Positions 50,743-64,000 of a stretch of 64,000 nucleotides of DNA are shown here, piece after piece. The translations under genes and the position numbers were made by a program. Where the stretch lies: assembly GCA_022818135.1 (NCBI GenBank), contig JAFMSR010000018.1, positions 22,693,498-22,757,497 on the forward strand, in the 5' to 3' direction. Each line of letters starts with the position of its first letter. The stretch's first letter is position 1. This DNA is from Saxidomus purpurata. Its lineage: Eukaryota > Mollusca > Bivalvia > Venerida > Veneridae. The notes beneath the pieces were generated by a model, which searched no databases, was not told the origin of the DNA, and saw only the letters and a list, made by a program, of their open reading frames with translations.

Positions 50743-52948
50743 CATGGGCGGGACTCATAATGAAGATCTCGTAGACTTTAAATAAAAATGGGTGGCTTTG
50801 CGGACATCACAAATTTATAGTTGCGACAATATCTTTAAATACATCCTAATGTCCGCGACAGTGGAATCTACGACAAGAGTACCTTAATGTAGCTCCACTG
50901 TCGGCTTCCACTCTAGGCATTGGTTGAGGAACTCAAAGTAGATAACACATATCTGGTAGTTAAATCCAAGAAATTCAAGGTCTATATGATCCCGTAATCA
51001 GGCATCAAAATGATAAAGAAGTAAATGATCCGAGAACAAGACAGTTACCCAAGCTAAAAGTTGAATCCAGTTAAAGAAATTGTGTGGGTTAATTTCGGCG
51101 ATCGGTTAGCAAATGAAAAGAGCAGCGATGGACTCTCGCAGGTAAGCTGAAGAAATGTATGATCAACAAAATGATAGAGAGTAGAACAGAAAGCTTGGAT
51201 GAAGGGGCGTAAACAAGATGCACAACGACAGATGCGAAGCTAAACAATTGACGCGACTAACCTTTCTATCCTTTCTCTGTATGCGGTTAATGCTAAGATC
51301 TGTTTTTACTTCTTGCCTACACCAGCATCTTTACAAATACAGGGATTAGAAGATTCGTCCCAAGTCAAACTGTGTGACAATTCGGGTATCACTAAAAATG
51401 TAGTGTTAGGATGTAACACATCCCTAGGCATTTTCAATACGGTTCTGGGCGACCGGCTAACACTGGAGCTTGGGGAACATTAGATGCACGGGATCAATTT
51501 TAATCGGTAAGGTGTGTGTGTGAACTTCTATATTATACCTTTCTTCAAAAACATCCATTAAACAGCACTGATACAAAAACATGGTCATCAGATATAGAAC
51601 TGGTGACTAAATTGGCAGTCCCTTGGGAATTTCGAAGCGACGAGACTTGTAAGTGAAAAAAGTTAATATATTTTGAGCTTTAGCAGCAGCGCTGAAATCT
51701 CGGGTGATGCAAGAAGCGTTTTCCCGTTTATATTAGAAATACTGCATATAGCACCATTGTCATCACAAGAGGCAAGTAAAAGAGTGTTGTAAAACAGTTC
51801 AGTCTCACAACAGAACGACAACCGGTTGACTGTGTCTCAAAAGTGAAAGAAGATGAAATTGAAGCCTATAACTGACACCAAAGCATTGATCACCACTAAG
51901 GATTAGCCAACTTTACAGTGATCTACGTACGATGAAACGGTCAAACGGATATTGAAGGACGGTTCGCGACTGCGATTGGCAGTGTTTCTTACAATATAAC
52001 GACATTGTACAGAAATTACTTACCGTGCAATCATTTTCACAACAAAATTGTTCTGTAAAGTTTTAAACAAGTGCTCCCGTAAGTGTGTTAAACACACAGA
52101 AAATTTCGAGGCATACAAAAGATAAACTATATATGCCTCCGACTTTGAGGGGTTGCAAGAAAAAAGAAACGTGCCAAATCACTTTATAGTGCTTGCACGT
52201 ACCTTAGATTTCCAGAAAACTAAGGTTAAGACAACACATCGTTCTTTCATTTATTCTTTCAGCTGAATACATATTTTATATTAAACCTCAAACATCTTAA
52301 GGATAAGGTAAATTGACAACTGATATAAATTAAAAAACAAAATTATTTCTTAATGAATGAGCAATCCTGATCACAGCAAGTATTCGCGGATATTGCAGCT
52401 GATACGAATTCCCAGGATTATAAATTACAAGGCAAATGTGAAAAGAGCAATGTATTGGATCAAAGGCTTCTGTGCAAATACTGCAGAAACCAAAAAAACT
52501 CCATTCGTAAAACAAACGTTACGAGTAGATATAACACAGGCAACTACTTGAAAGATTTAAATCACCTTTCGCGCACTTTGAGATGCGAGTTCGTACATAT
52601 TAATGTTGTAGGAAACCTTTTGTTGAAACAATCACAAAGTTTTCGCAAAGTTCCAAAATGGGACAACGTTTTATTAATCTAGTACATGAATGTTGTTTAA
52701 TAGCTCATTATCATTTTTATGTGACATCAAGTGATCATAGACCGCCTGATTATCAGATTTATGTCATAAAAAAATTGCCCATAAAAAATCCCTTAAAAAA
52801 TTCCCTCAAAAATATCCCCCCCCCAAAACCCCCACACACTCCCCCCCATATTGCCTATACATATTGCCTATACATATTGCCTCTTTTGTATGAAACTAAT
52901 TTACCTATTTCTATGGAACTGCTTCAGAAGGTTAACAATGATTACTTC
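50743..52948. other. Non-coding or fully decayed sequence
   Basis: Slightly less AT-rich at 50.75-52.0 kb, which may be further remains of the decayed locus, but no frame is convincing. A C-rich patch lies at 52818-52848, followed by three TACATATTGCCTA-type repeats. Confidence 0.35.
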
Positions 52949-53326
52949 TCATACATTAGTGTAACAGAATTGTTAAACGTGTATCTTTGACTCATACATT
53001 AGTGTAACAGAGTTGTTAAACGTGTATCTTTGACTCATACATTAGTGTAACAGAGTTGTTGAACGTGTACCTTGACTCATACATTTGTGTTACAGAGTTG
53101 TTAAACGTGTATCTTTGACTCATACATTAGTGTAACAGAGTTGTTAAACGTGTACCTTGACTCATACATTTGTGTTACAGAGTTGTTAAACGTGTATCTT
53201 TGACTCATACATTAGTATAACAGAGTTGTTAAACGTGTATCTTGGCTCAAATTTGTGTAACAGAGTTGTTAAACGTGTATCTTATACTCATATATTTGTG
53301 TAACAGAGTTGTTAAACCTACCTTGA
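52949..53326. repeat. Minisatellite, nine units of about 42-43 bp
   Basis: Unit CTCATACATTAGTGTAACAG then AGTTGTTAAACGTGTATCTTTGA. Units vary at a few sites (ATTAGTGTAAC versus ATTTGTGTTAC; TATCTTTGA versus TACCTTGA), and a pair of variant units appears to be repeated as a block. Non-coding. Confidence 0.9.
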
Positions 53327-54149
53327 TTAGTTTATGTTTAATGACTGGTTAATTTTAGTTGTGTTCAGCTTCTTTCACAAGGCATCAATGTGCAGGCCTT
53401 CCCATAATACTAAAGAATATTTGAGGACAGTTACAAGAGATAGATAGATAACGTTTAAGTTGATGTTTAGGTTGAAAATGGTGTTACCTTTGTGACAAGT
53501 GAAATCATTATCAGCCAACTGAGCAAGATATGCACTGTTCACGATTTAATCAGAAAATTTTCAGTGAGCATTCATTTTAACAATAAAAGGCACTGTCCAA
53601 GTTAGAAAAATGGACACATTCTTCTTCGTAAATAAGAAAGATAAGTCTAAGATTTATCCTGAGCTTACCACCTTATATGAGAGAAAGGAAAGCTTCCTTC
53701 GAGTTACTCCTTTCAAGCAAACAGGAGCCATTCAAATTTGAACTGCAACGTTTGTAGAAAGAATAGATTTTCAGAACAGTGTAGTAATGAACACTGGTAT
53801 AAAGGCAATGGATTTACTCGGATATACTCTTTTCAAAGGGCTCCTCCTACCTTACATCAGATGTATGCACCGTTTGTCAGGACAGAGCAAGACTCCAGCT
53901 AAAACAAACATTGCTATGTTTCAAGTCATCAGGCATTTAACGTCTTTCAGTTATCGCCATATTACAAATACTGTTAAAAGCTCATTAGTATAAACAGCAG
54001 GTATCACCTGCAATATAAATAACTAAACGTTTACATTGCGCAGAGCTTTTTTTTTTAAGAGTGAAGGATTAAATTCGATCTAACCATATGTACTATGTAA
54101 GGCGTTACTCTGTTTGTGCCGCTTTACTATTACTGGTAGCAAGTGGTGA
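53327..54149. other. Intergenic sequence, no gene supported
   Basis: Contains a short open frame at 53787-53993 without recognisable features. Confidence 0.35.
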
Positions 54150-57100
54150 ACCTGGCATGCATCATTTACAGGAAACATTTTGTTCACAGACCTACCTACA
54201 TTTTACATTTTCTTTGCAAATTACAATTCATAGGTCCTAGAATAATAAAATCAAAATCAAGAATAGAATTATACAAATTGTCTGTCGAAGAATGCACACA
54301 CATTTTTTTTTTCATTCAAGTGCTTTTAAAAAATGGACTGTTTAAACTATCTAAAAAAATATTCCCATAACCGTCAGTGTAAAAAATCAAAATTTGCACC
54401 GTCATGTTGCTATAATTTTAAAACGTGAATCTTCTCTATGCACATTAAATAGATATTTCTTTCATGTGTCATTTAAATTCAGTAGTTAAATGTTTTTCTT
54501 CTTTGCAATCCTCTACAAATTCCCATAGTACAGATTTAAACGACAACGTAAATGCAAATAAGTTTATGCATATAGTAGTAATATCTTGTGGACTTTGATT
54601 CAATTGACATAAATATTTGCTTTTACATACATCAGTGATGATTTTACTGGACATCGTCATGAAATTTTGCTTACATTGTTATATTGAACTTTTGAACTTA
54701 CCGGGACACGTTTTATATACATTTATAAAAGTATTAGATATGCACAAAACTAGATAAAAGTCAAATGAAGTAATTGTTTGTCAAGAATGAATGTTAAATG
54801 AAAACTGCGCCCTGTAGAGCGTTATCAAGGAAACGTTTACGGACAAACCACTTTGGCATAAAATCAAACGAAGTAATTGTTTGTCAAAATAGGCTAAAAT
54901 TTCGATTTTCACTAGACCACTGCAGCGACGCTATCCTGACAAAACATTGTTAAGAAACTAATCTTAAATAATTTCTTTCTAAGTGGGCACCTGTTAAAAA
55001 ATTCTTTGCAATTACATGTCACGTACATTTATTTGAGATTTACTGAAATTTTACCAGAGGTTGCCTCATCTGTTTACATTTCTAGGATGAATTGTTCTTA
55101 ACCAGGAAAAAACTGTTTATGTTAACACGATTATTGTACAACTCCAAGACAATTATCTTAATTGCATCAATACAGAAAACAAAAACATTACCCTGTTCTT
55201 GGAGCCGTAGATCACAGACAGCGTACCTTGACTCAAATGTTACTGCATACTCGACTGCACTCAGCTACCCTTTATGTTTTAGATCATTGTGATTGTTTTA
55301 TAAACCGGAACTACAAATTTGCATGTGCTACAAGTAGACAAATTGCTAGAATTTGGACTTCTTAATTACATTAGCTCTTGGATATTTCATTAGTTCTTTT
55401 TGCTTATTTTATTGATTTAAACCGTTTACGCTGTTATCAGGAAAGTATGGTATATTGGTGGAATTTCTGAACATTTTTATCGTAACTTGTGACTTTCCAA
55501 ACTGTACAGTATCATACGTTGTACAGATGGGTGTCCACTAAAATTTTACGACTGGATAGCGAACCGTGGCGATCAATATCACGCTTCACGGATAAACAGT
55601 CTGATCATTATCTACAAACGTTGCAAAGTGATAATTATTTTGCAGTTCTTACCAAAGCAGAACTTAACTCCCGCTGATCCATGTCAAGGTGGGAAATACA
55701 AAAAGTAACAATCTTAAATAAATCAAAGAATTAACGGAATCGGATTCGAGTTGAATTATTTATGTTCACGCTACGATATCAGTTGCATCTTCTAGCAGAA
55801 TGGTTTACTAAGCAATAACAGCTATTACGAATGAAGCTTATAGTTGTTTTACAGCCTCACAACAAAGCCAAGCAAATGCTTAAAATTTGCAACAAAACGT
55901 TTTGGCGAATGCATAAAGGGGATCACACCACTATAAAACACTGAAAGATAAGATGATATAAATCTTTAATGCTGTTTTTTTATACCAAGATAAGGAAAAA
56001 TAGTAGAGTCAATTCTATTTCTAAACTTTCTTACTGGTATTTTATAAGAAATACGTTCAACCCTGGTATTAATTCAATAAATGCCCATGTTTCAACCTAT
56101 ACCAACTTGTTATTCATTTTCCACTTCAAAGTTCATACTAAGCCATATTTGTAATACGAAATATGAGAGCTGCATAAATATCTACTACATCTTATAATTC
56201 ACTTGAGATGTACTTTTAAGCTCCCCTTGGAAATCAAACGTGCAATACCTACTAATGAAACTGTTTCATATAAACTGTATTAGGAATTTACAATCACAGT
56301 GACTGCAAAGTGAGTGTTTTATGGAACTGCTGTAGTCGGCAACTAAATTTTTGTTGTTGATGAATTTGACAACCAAATAGTAAAGGCTTAAATATAACAG
56401 ACATGAAAACAATGCTAACCACCATAACCATACACTATATCTTTTATGAAATACTGAAAAATTGAACAAACCCATTATTGAACATTTAAATGAAATTTAA
56501 AGTACTTTGCTTCGATCTTGATATAGATCTACTCATTTTTCTTATTTGCTTCTTTTAAGTAAACCGTTTGATATTCAGGGCAGTAATGCTACTTACATGT
56601 AGCATACATTAATTCTATTCATTTGTCGACATATCTTAATAGCAATGCGAGAAATCAAGAACAAACAGTAGATGCAAAAACTGTCCATGAGGAATCTCCA
56701 AACAGTTTTGATGATATTAGGGTTGACGTTTTATATTTTGTTACATTATCACTGTGTGCATGCAATTCCTAAGTAAAGTGTTTTCAATGTAGTTATGAGT
56801 TTTAAGGTGCAGCATGCTGCGATATTGAGGTATAATATATGCAAATATATATACTTTTTATTATAATAAAAACCATTAGGCCTGCTCTCATGTCACCGCA
56901 ATATGTTGTATTTTCTCTTCTTTTTTTGCAAATAATTTGGCTTTTTAAGGCGATTACCTGCTGGTGAACGAGATGATTTGGCGGGAATCCGATCACCAAA
57001 GACACCTAGCGGCAGATTTTAAGCGCGAACACTTTTGTGCACGGTTGTCTCTGCTTTCGTGATAATAAGCACAATTCTGTCTAGATGATCAAAGCACGAT

Positions 57101-57870
57101 ACTGAAGTTTGTCGTTACCTGACAGAAAAAGAAGTTTTACTATAACCATATCTCTCACGTATCCAAAATAAACATCGCAAAAAAATGCGCATTGTTCAAT
57201 TGGAGAAGCTGAAAATACGCAAATAGCTATTTTCGTGAAAATAGAATTTCAAATACGAAAATGTATTATTTTTGGTTAAATGAAGTGTTAACCTGGAAAA
57301 AATAATCAGCCCATCATGTAAATAATTGAATTTGTAGATTACTTGCCAAAATGACTGGATTAAAATGTCCTTCTCTTTAAAGCCAGTTTGCACAACCGCC
57401 TTTACGTCCGTACATTGATTAAATATACCATTATACTGTATATTCTTTCGTGTAAAATCTATAGCATACTAGTTTTTTTTCCAATTTTCTTTCAATTTGT
57501 TTGTTTCCTGTTTGATTTTTGTTTATGTTCCTTGTCCCTTCTTTTCATTCAGATTTTTAATAATCCCAGTCGACCCTGGGATATATCTCTGGGGTGAACT
57601 CCTGACAAGCGCAGGTTGAAGAGACAGATGAAGATACTGATACATGGGAATCCGGGAACCAGACCCGAGCTCTTTTACGAATAGATCCCTTGGTTCTTGT
57701 ATGTACCCAGTGAAATACGAATGTTTAACCAAGGATGATGGTATCTTTTATTCTATTTTTTCATAGTCATTGGGAAAATAATGAAACGTTAATGGCATAT
57801 CAAATTCATTTTCCTGACTCTCTAAGTGTTTACAGAGTTTGGGTGTCTAGCACTGGTCTGTCATAGGAAC
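54150..57870. repeat. Large segmental duplication, copy A
   Basis: Homologous in order and orientation to 60110-64000. Anchors include TCATAGGTCCTA (54230 / 60160), GGATGAATTGTTCTTAACCA (55085 / 60900), TTATGTTCACGCTACGATAT (55759 / 62228), ATTCACTTGAGATGTACTTT (56199 / 62449) and GATGATGGTATCTTT (57734 / 63859). Offsets of about 5.8-6.5 kb shift because of indels. Copy A has an internal duplication around 54763-54890 (AAGTAATTGTTTGTCAA twice) and about 170 extra bp near 55970-56160. No protein-coding content is recognised. Confidence 0.85.
57540..57740 (+). repeat. Dispersed repeat family, copy 2 of 3 (inside duplication copy A)
   Basis: Ordered phrases CCCAGTCGACCCTGGGATAT, GGGGTGAACTCCTGAC, GCAGGTTGAAGAGAC, GGGAACCAGACCC, CTCTTTTACGAATAGATCCC and TTGGTTCTTGTATG. 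Because it lies in the duplicated segment, copies 2 and 3 derive from one insertion before the duplication. Confidence 0.6.
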
Positions 57871-60109
57871 GAAGATAACGCTAACTTCCCGCTTGTGAAT
57901 AAATCTGTTTAAACAGGTTTTAAGCCTCAAGAAAAATGATGCAATGCACTCTGTGCTCAAAATGTGAACATGAGTAGTGAACACAACCAAATGAAAGCGG
58001 AAGAAATCAAGCTACGATGATAGACGAAGTAAGTTTCACGAAGCGTGATAAGAACCTTCTGAGTTTGATTTAGATACATATCAGTGGTGTTTGCATCAAA
58101 AGTAGACGGATGAAAAAATCATGAATTTTATCACCTGACGAAATTTTAGTCTAATGAAAGGAAACATGATATGCATGTCTGGGCGTTTTAGCTATTACAT
58201 GGAATTTATTTCTACTTAAATTAACACCACTTTATTTTATCTTCAATTCGGATAATTAATAGATTAAGTCACTCACAGGTTCGCTTTGTCAGGATAAAGA
58301 AATGTGCTGAAGCGTAAGAACCGTACAGAGCTCTAAGGTTGGGAAATGTACCTTCCTGTTCTAATACAGGAAACATTACTTACGCGCCAGGGTTGCCAGG
58401 GTGGACATTTCTGATTTCATTCAACAAATAACAAACTTGTTTTACATTTACAACTTAATGTAAAAACAATGCAGAAATTATTTAGAGGCAAAGAATTCAA
58501 TATTGTATTTGTGTCTGATGAAAGTCAAATAGGTAATTTTGCGCAAGTATACTAATATTATAATAGTGGTTACATGAACACGTTTGTTTGTTCATTTCAG
58601 AGAAGTATACATCATGACAGTTTTATTTACACTTGTACTGTAAGTGCAAGTTCATTTATGGTATTTTATTGTATTAGTGCTATCTAAGTGATTACAGAGA
58701 TTTATGGACGTGATATTTCAAAATTACATTAGTACATCTATAATGTACTTTTTGTTTCAATTTATGTCAAAACTTGTTAAAAGTACGGCATTATAAAATC
58801 ACATTTTATGTATGGCGAGCGCCCGAGTCTAGCTAAAATATCATGCTCCAAAATCACAAAAGGTTTATATCTTTCCTATGTTTAAAAGTATGTGAACCTA
58901 TATATTTAGGATTTTTATTTCAATATGTTAACAAATAAAATAAGAGTGATTTTATTAGTTTGCTTGCATTTTATATACTATTTCTTGCTTTGAGGAGAGA
59001 TGTATTTCTAATATCTGTCTGCATGTAAGTTGTATATTTGATAGGTTATACCCCCAGCCACATAAAACTGACCATAAAGTTGAAACAAATCTAGTTTATA
59101 GGAATCTATGACTCACTTCCCTCCAGTAGGAAACAATGTATAAAATGTAGTTAAGGTACAATGTATTAGGCATAGATGGTCACTTCTAGGTGAAAGCCTT
59201 GTTCAAAAATAGGAAACAAGTAAGCATTTTCTTACATCTAGAGACCGAGTTCATTCAGTACTTATCGGACCCTTCACTTGTATTATTTTATATGAGAGTC
59301 TGAAAGGACCTTTTAAAATATATAAAGATTCACCTATTTCCTATGCATATAATAAATACAAAAAAATTATGGACTGCAAAGGGGAATTTTGCTCAAAACA
59401 CTGACAAAATCAATTCTGCATACTAGTACATGTAGTTCTTTCCAGCGATTTTACGAGGTCAATTTGAAATTGTGTATGAGCGTCTCTTTTTCATTAAAAT
59501 GGAATTGAATCATGAAAATAATTTGATCTAAATATCAAAATCAGAAACATTCAACAGATGACAAACCGAAATAGAATTTCAATTTCAGATTTCAGGGAAA
59601 GATAAACCCATGGTAGTTCTTAAATTTACTCACCATTCTGTTGGAAAGTACAAAAGACAGCACCGTTTGAGTCGCTAAATCTCAGTACTTTATCCTGTAT
59701 TTCTTCTCCTATATAAAAATACTATGTATTTAATATCATGAAACTTATTTTGCACTTAATAAAGGTTTTTTCAAACACCTAGTTTATTCCAGCTTATCAA
59801 GTCTTAGACTGAAAAGAAAAACAAGTCAGACAACGTCTATAGTATTTAAAGGGACCAGTGTAAGGTTTAGACAATATTACTGTTAATGTCTGTATCAGAT
59901 GATTTTCGGCAATTATCTTCAACATTTTAGGAGATTTTTCAATTCAGCGTGCGTTAAGATTGACACATACACGGTTTTATCAAACGTTTCGATTTTAGAT
60001 GAATATTACAATTTTTATAGAGGTAATTGTAACTTTTTACTCATCCTGCACGTTGTGTCTCTATTTTACTTCAAGTGGTGTTTCAATTTTCTACCTATCA
60101 TGCATCATG
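57871..60109. other. Spacer between the two duplication copies
   Basis: AT-rich, unique-looking sequence; the 87-codon frame at 59899-60162 runs into copy B and has no recognisable domain. Confidence 0.35.
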
Positions 60110-63100
60110 TACATGAATCGCTTTTTTCACAAACTAACGTGGGTTTTGCATTTTCTTCATAGGTCCTACAACAATTAAATCAAAATTATTTATAGATTTA
60201 TACAAATTGTTTGTTAAAGAATGTACATTTTTTAAAATTCAAATTTATACCAAAAAGTCCTGTTTTAAAAAGTTAACGTTTTAGTATATCTAACAAAAAT
60301 CTTCCCATAGCCGACGGTGTAAAAAAAATTAAAATTTGCAATGTCAAAATAGTTTGAGTTCATTAATTTTATTGTAATTCTTCTAGAAATGTCCAATCCA
60401 CACGTTTACGTGACACCGTGAATACATGTAAGTATATATGTAGAAATATATTGCGGACTTTGATTCAATTGACATAAATATATGCGCTTCTTCAAACATT
60501 GATAATTTCACTGGACATCGTCATGTAATTTTACTTACATTGTTACACTGTATATTAAACTTTTGACTTAATTCAGCTAAAGGCCTGGGACACGTTTCAT
60601 CTCAAGTACGTCCGTCTGTTTACATTTATAAAATAATAAGTAATACATCAAGCCAATAGACACAATTCAAGATAAAAATCAAATGAAGTAATTGTTCGTC
60701 AAGATAAGGCTAAAATTTCGATTTTCGCTAGACCACTGCAGCGATGCTACCAAGAGAAAATTGTTAAGAAACTTATTTTGAATATTTTCTCTCTGAAGTG
60801 GGCACCTGTTAAAATACTTTGCAATTACCAGTCACGTACATTTATTTGAAATTTACTGAAATTTTACCAGAGTTGGCCTGATCGATGTTTACATTTCTAG
60901 GATGAATTGTTCTTAACCAGGAAAAAAACTGTTTATGTTAACACGATTATTGTACAACTCCAAGACAATTATCTTAATTGCATAAATACATATAACAAAA
61001 ACATTACCCTGTTCTTGGAGCCGTAGATCACAGACAGCGTATCTTGACTCAAATGTTACTGCATACTCGACAGTACTCAGCTACCCTTTATGTTTTAGAT
61101 CATTCTGATTGTTATATAAACCGGAACTACAAATTTGCATGTCGGCTGCAAGTAGACAATCTGCTAGAATTTGGACTTTTTAATTACATTTCTCCTGGAT
61201 ATTCCATTAGTCATTATTATGCTTATATTTTTTTATTAACATCGTTTCAGCTGTAATCGGGAAAGCATTGGATATTCGTAAAAGTTCTAAACATTTTTTT
61301 TCGGAACTTGTTAATTTTCAAACTTGAACACAATCATATATACAGTCTGATCATAATCTACTAGTGTCGTAAACGGAGAATTATTGGGTATCTTCAAAAG
61401 TAGATAAGACGTGCGTCTGAAATCCTTTATTCTGTAATTTTGCAATTTATATCCTAGCAGATTTTTTACTTCCACTGATCCATGTGAAGGCAGGAAATAC
61501 AAAAAGCAACAATCTAAAATAAATCAAAGAATTAAAAGAATCGTTACCTGTCTGATTAAACGTGTTATGTGTGTTAAAACACCATTATGTCTGACACTTT
61601 ACAATAAATCTGCATTAGTTTAGAGAAACTGTATCTATTGTGTTTATTATATAACTTGTGATCTCTCTATCAAGGGGTTATAATGTCAGATATACAAAAT
61701 ACATATGGTCTCCATTAAACACTTCTATAACATCAGGTTCTCTGATCGAAACTGAGACTATGTGATATACCACTTACATAAAGCATAGCTATAGTACATT
61801 GTGAAAAGCAGCCACCTGGATAAACCTGAAGGTACCGTCATATCCCACGTAAGTTTTATAAAAATAATTACATCTGCAATAAGCGATCACATATATTTCA
61901 CGCATACGTTGTCTTTTTAAAACAATTTCAACTCAATCTGTAGCATTGCTTAAATGAAACGGTCTAGAGTTATAAAGTATGTTGAGATAGACAAATTCAG
62001 AAATTCTTTTCGCCTAAAGAAATATATCTGTATAGAAAATTATCTCTATCCGAGTTCATTTCAACACGTTAGAGTCAAAAGAAGGGGATGTTGTGGAATG
62101 TTAGAAGAGAGTTGTTTGAAAAATCTCTTACGACTGATTCCAATCTACAAACGGTCTTGCACCTCTACAAATGGATTATAACCAGCTTTACTTCAAATTT
62201 CGGTTAATCGGACTCGAGTTGAATTATTTATGTTCACGCTACGATATCAGTTGCATCTTCTAGCTGAGTGGTATACTAAGCAATTACAGCTATTACGAAT
62301 GAAGCTAATAGTTGTTTTACACCCTCACAACAAAGCCAAGCAAACGTTTAAAATTTGCAATAAAATGTTTTTGGCGAATGCATAAAGGGGATCACAAAAC
62401 TATAAAAACACTGAAAGATAATATGATATATATCTACATCCCATTATTCACTTGAGATGTACTTTTAAGCTTCCACTGAGAATGAAAAGTGCACTAACAA
62501 CTAATGAAACTGTTTCACATAAATTGTATTAGGAATTTACAATCACAGTGACTACGAAGTGAGTGTTTTATGGTTACTTAGTTGCTGTTGTTGAGTTGAT
62601 GATAATGATGAGTTAGTAAATGTTATTGTTGAAAAGAATTAGGCCACCAAAAAGTAAATGCTAAAATATAACAGACATGAAAAAACGCTAACCACCGTAA
62701 CCATATTCTATGCTTTTTATGAAATACTTTTAAAAAATTGAACGAAATCATTATTGAAAATTCAAATGAAAAGTACTTTGTTTCTGTCTTGATGTAGATC
62801 TACTCAGTTTTCTTATTTGCTTCTTTTTAGTAAACCGTTTGCAATTCAGGGCGGTATAGCTGCTTCGCATACAGTTATTATATTGAATTGTCGATATTTG
62901 TTTTAATAACAATGCAAAAATCAAGAATAAACAGAAGATACAAAAACAGTCTATGTGTTGTATTTAAACGGAGGAATCTCCAAACAGCTTTGATGATATT
63001 TGGGTTGACGTTTAATATCTTTCGTTACCTTATCACAGTGTGCATGCAATTCCTCAGTAAAGTGTTTTCAGTGTAGGTATGAGCAACTAGGTGCACCAGC

Positions 63101-64000
63101 ACGCTGCAATATTGAGATATAACATCTGCAAATATATATACTTTAATACATATAAACGCATAAGCCTTACTCACATGTCGCCGTTCTTTGGCAAATAATT
63201 AAGTTTTTAAATAACCCATCATAATTATATTCTTTCGTGTAAGATCTTCAGCATACTAGTTTTTCACTATTTTATTTCCCTATTTTATTTCAGTTTGTTT
63301 GTTTTCTATTGGATTTTTGTTTTGATTTTAAGTTCCTTGTCCCTTTTTTTCCTTTAGATTTTTTAGTCCCAGTCGACCCTGGGATATCTCCCCAGGGTGA
63401 ACTTACCAAACTACTGACAGCCGCAGGTTGAAGAGACCGGAAATCCGGGAACCAGACCCTAGCTTTTTTACGAATAGAACCCTTGGTTCTTTTATGTGTC
63501 AAGTATATAGCAATGATCCTTCTTGTTCCTTCCTAACCTTTTTATATTTTCTCAAATATGATAGTTATCAAGTACACTGTCTGTCGCAGATCATTGAGGT
63601 TCACTGGTTATATAAAACTTTACCCTACCGACTTCTGATGACAACGGTTTTGACGAAACAAAATCATTTGAAGATATTTGATAGAAAACCGCCGAGGTAT
63701 TTTTGGGTGAAATTACCTTAATTCCTGGAAAGTTATTTTGAATTTGAGTTTTAAATTTTTTTTTTTCAGCTGACATGGCAAGCAGAGTTCTGCATTGATG
63801 AAACGACTGTGCAATTAGTTAACCTTGTAATAAATTGAAAGACGAATGTTTACACAAAAATGATGGTATCTTTACTCTATTTTTTCATAGTAATAGGAAA
63901 ATGATGAAACGTTAAAGGCATTTTGAATTCAATTTCCTGGCTCTCTTAGTGTAAACAGAGTTTAGATATCTAGTACTGGTCCTTCCTGAGAGGAACGACG
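60110..64000. repeat. Large segmental duplication, copy B (runs off the window)
   Basis: The diverged partner of 54150-57870. Relative to copy A it carries about 650 extra bp near 61540-62195 and about 300 extra bp near 63510-63835. Homology still continues at the last base of the window (TCTAGTACTGGTC near 63969 against TCTAGCACTGGTC near 57847), so the right boundary is outside. Confidence 0.85.
63350..63510 (+). repeat. Dispersed repeat family, copy 3 of 3 (inside duplication copy B)
   Basis: CCCAGTCGACCCTGGGATAT, CCCCAGGGTGAACTTACC, GCAGGTTGAAGAGACC, GGGAACCAGACCC, TTTTTTACGAATAGAACCC and TTGGTTCTTTTATGTG. CCCTGGGATATCTCCCCAGGG inside it is a near-palindrome. Confidence 0.6.

Overview
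This is an AT-rich, intron-dominated, repeat-dense animal window. The repeat types (short composite elements with GACG-rich tails, diverged tRNA-derived SINE heads, decayed LINE tails) and the one clearly recognisable gene point to a marine mollusc, most likely a bivalve. That assignment is inference from repeat style; there is no taxonomic marker gene here. No prokaryotic or organellar features were seen.

The best-supported gene is on the minus strand at the left side. It encodes a secreted protein of the ADAMTS-like/papilin type. Three exons are visible, all joined by phase-0 introns: a short signal-peptide exon (13697-13729) with a TATA-like box upstream, an exon with a thrombospondin type-1 repeat (3043-3204), and an exon of the ADAMTS cysteine-rich domain (623-856). 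Together they read as a 143-residue N-terminus; the rest lies off the left edge. A second exon with an ATG, hydrophobic core and GTAAGT donor at 44991-45044 looks like a diverged copy of the first exon, either an alternative first exon about 31 kb upstream or the start of a paralogue.

The large intron (3205-13696) holds a series of mobile and tandem elements: a minisatellite carrying repeated TGACGTCA palindromes (5351-6147), and composite elements that share one architecture (AACAAGAG start, short subterminal inverted repeats, tandem core of 120-175 bp units, GACG-type microsatellite, terminal hairpin). A further member lies in the next intron (1384-2456). These resemble the non-autonomous Helentron (HINE/pearl-like) elements known from bivalves. 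Several cores carry nuclear-receptor-type motifs in every unit.

From 13.7 to 47.8 kb the window is mostly non-coding: a TTAA-flanked inverted-repeat element with a tRNA-like segment (18124-18946), several simple tandem arrays, a truncated composite element (about 25.58-26.40 kb), and a decayed LINE 3' end (about 40.87-41.69 kb). At 47.83-50.74 kb lies a chain of coding-like fragments on the plus strand in shifting frames: a complete set of PHD-finger zinc ligands, then a HIRAN-like exon. It is best read as a decayed gene or transposon-derived locus. The right end is dominated by a 43-bp minisatellite (52949-53326) and two diverged copies of a segment of nearly 4 kb (about 54.15-57.87 and 60.11-64.00 kb), the second running off the window edge.
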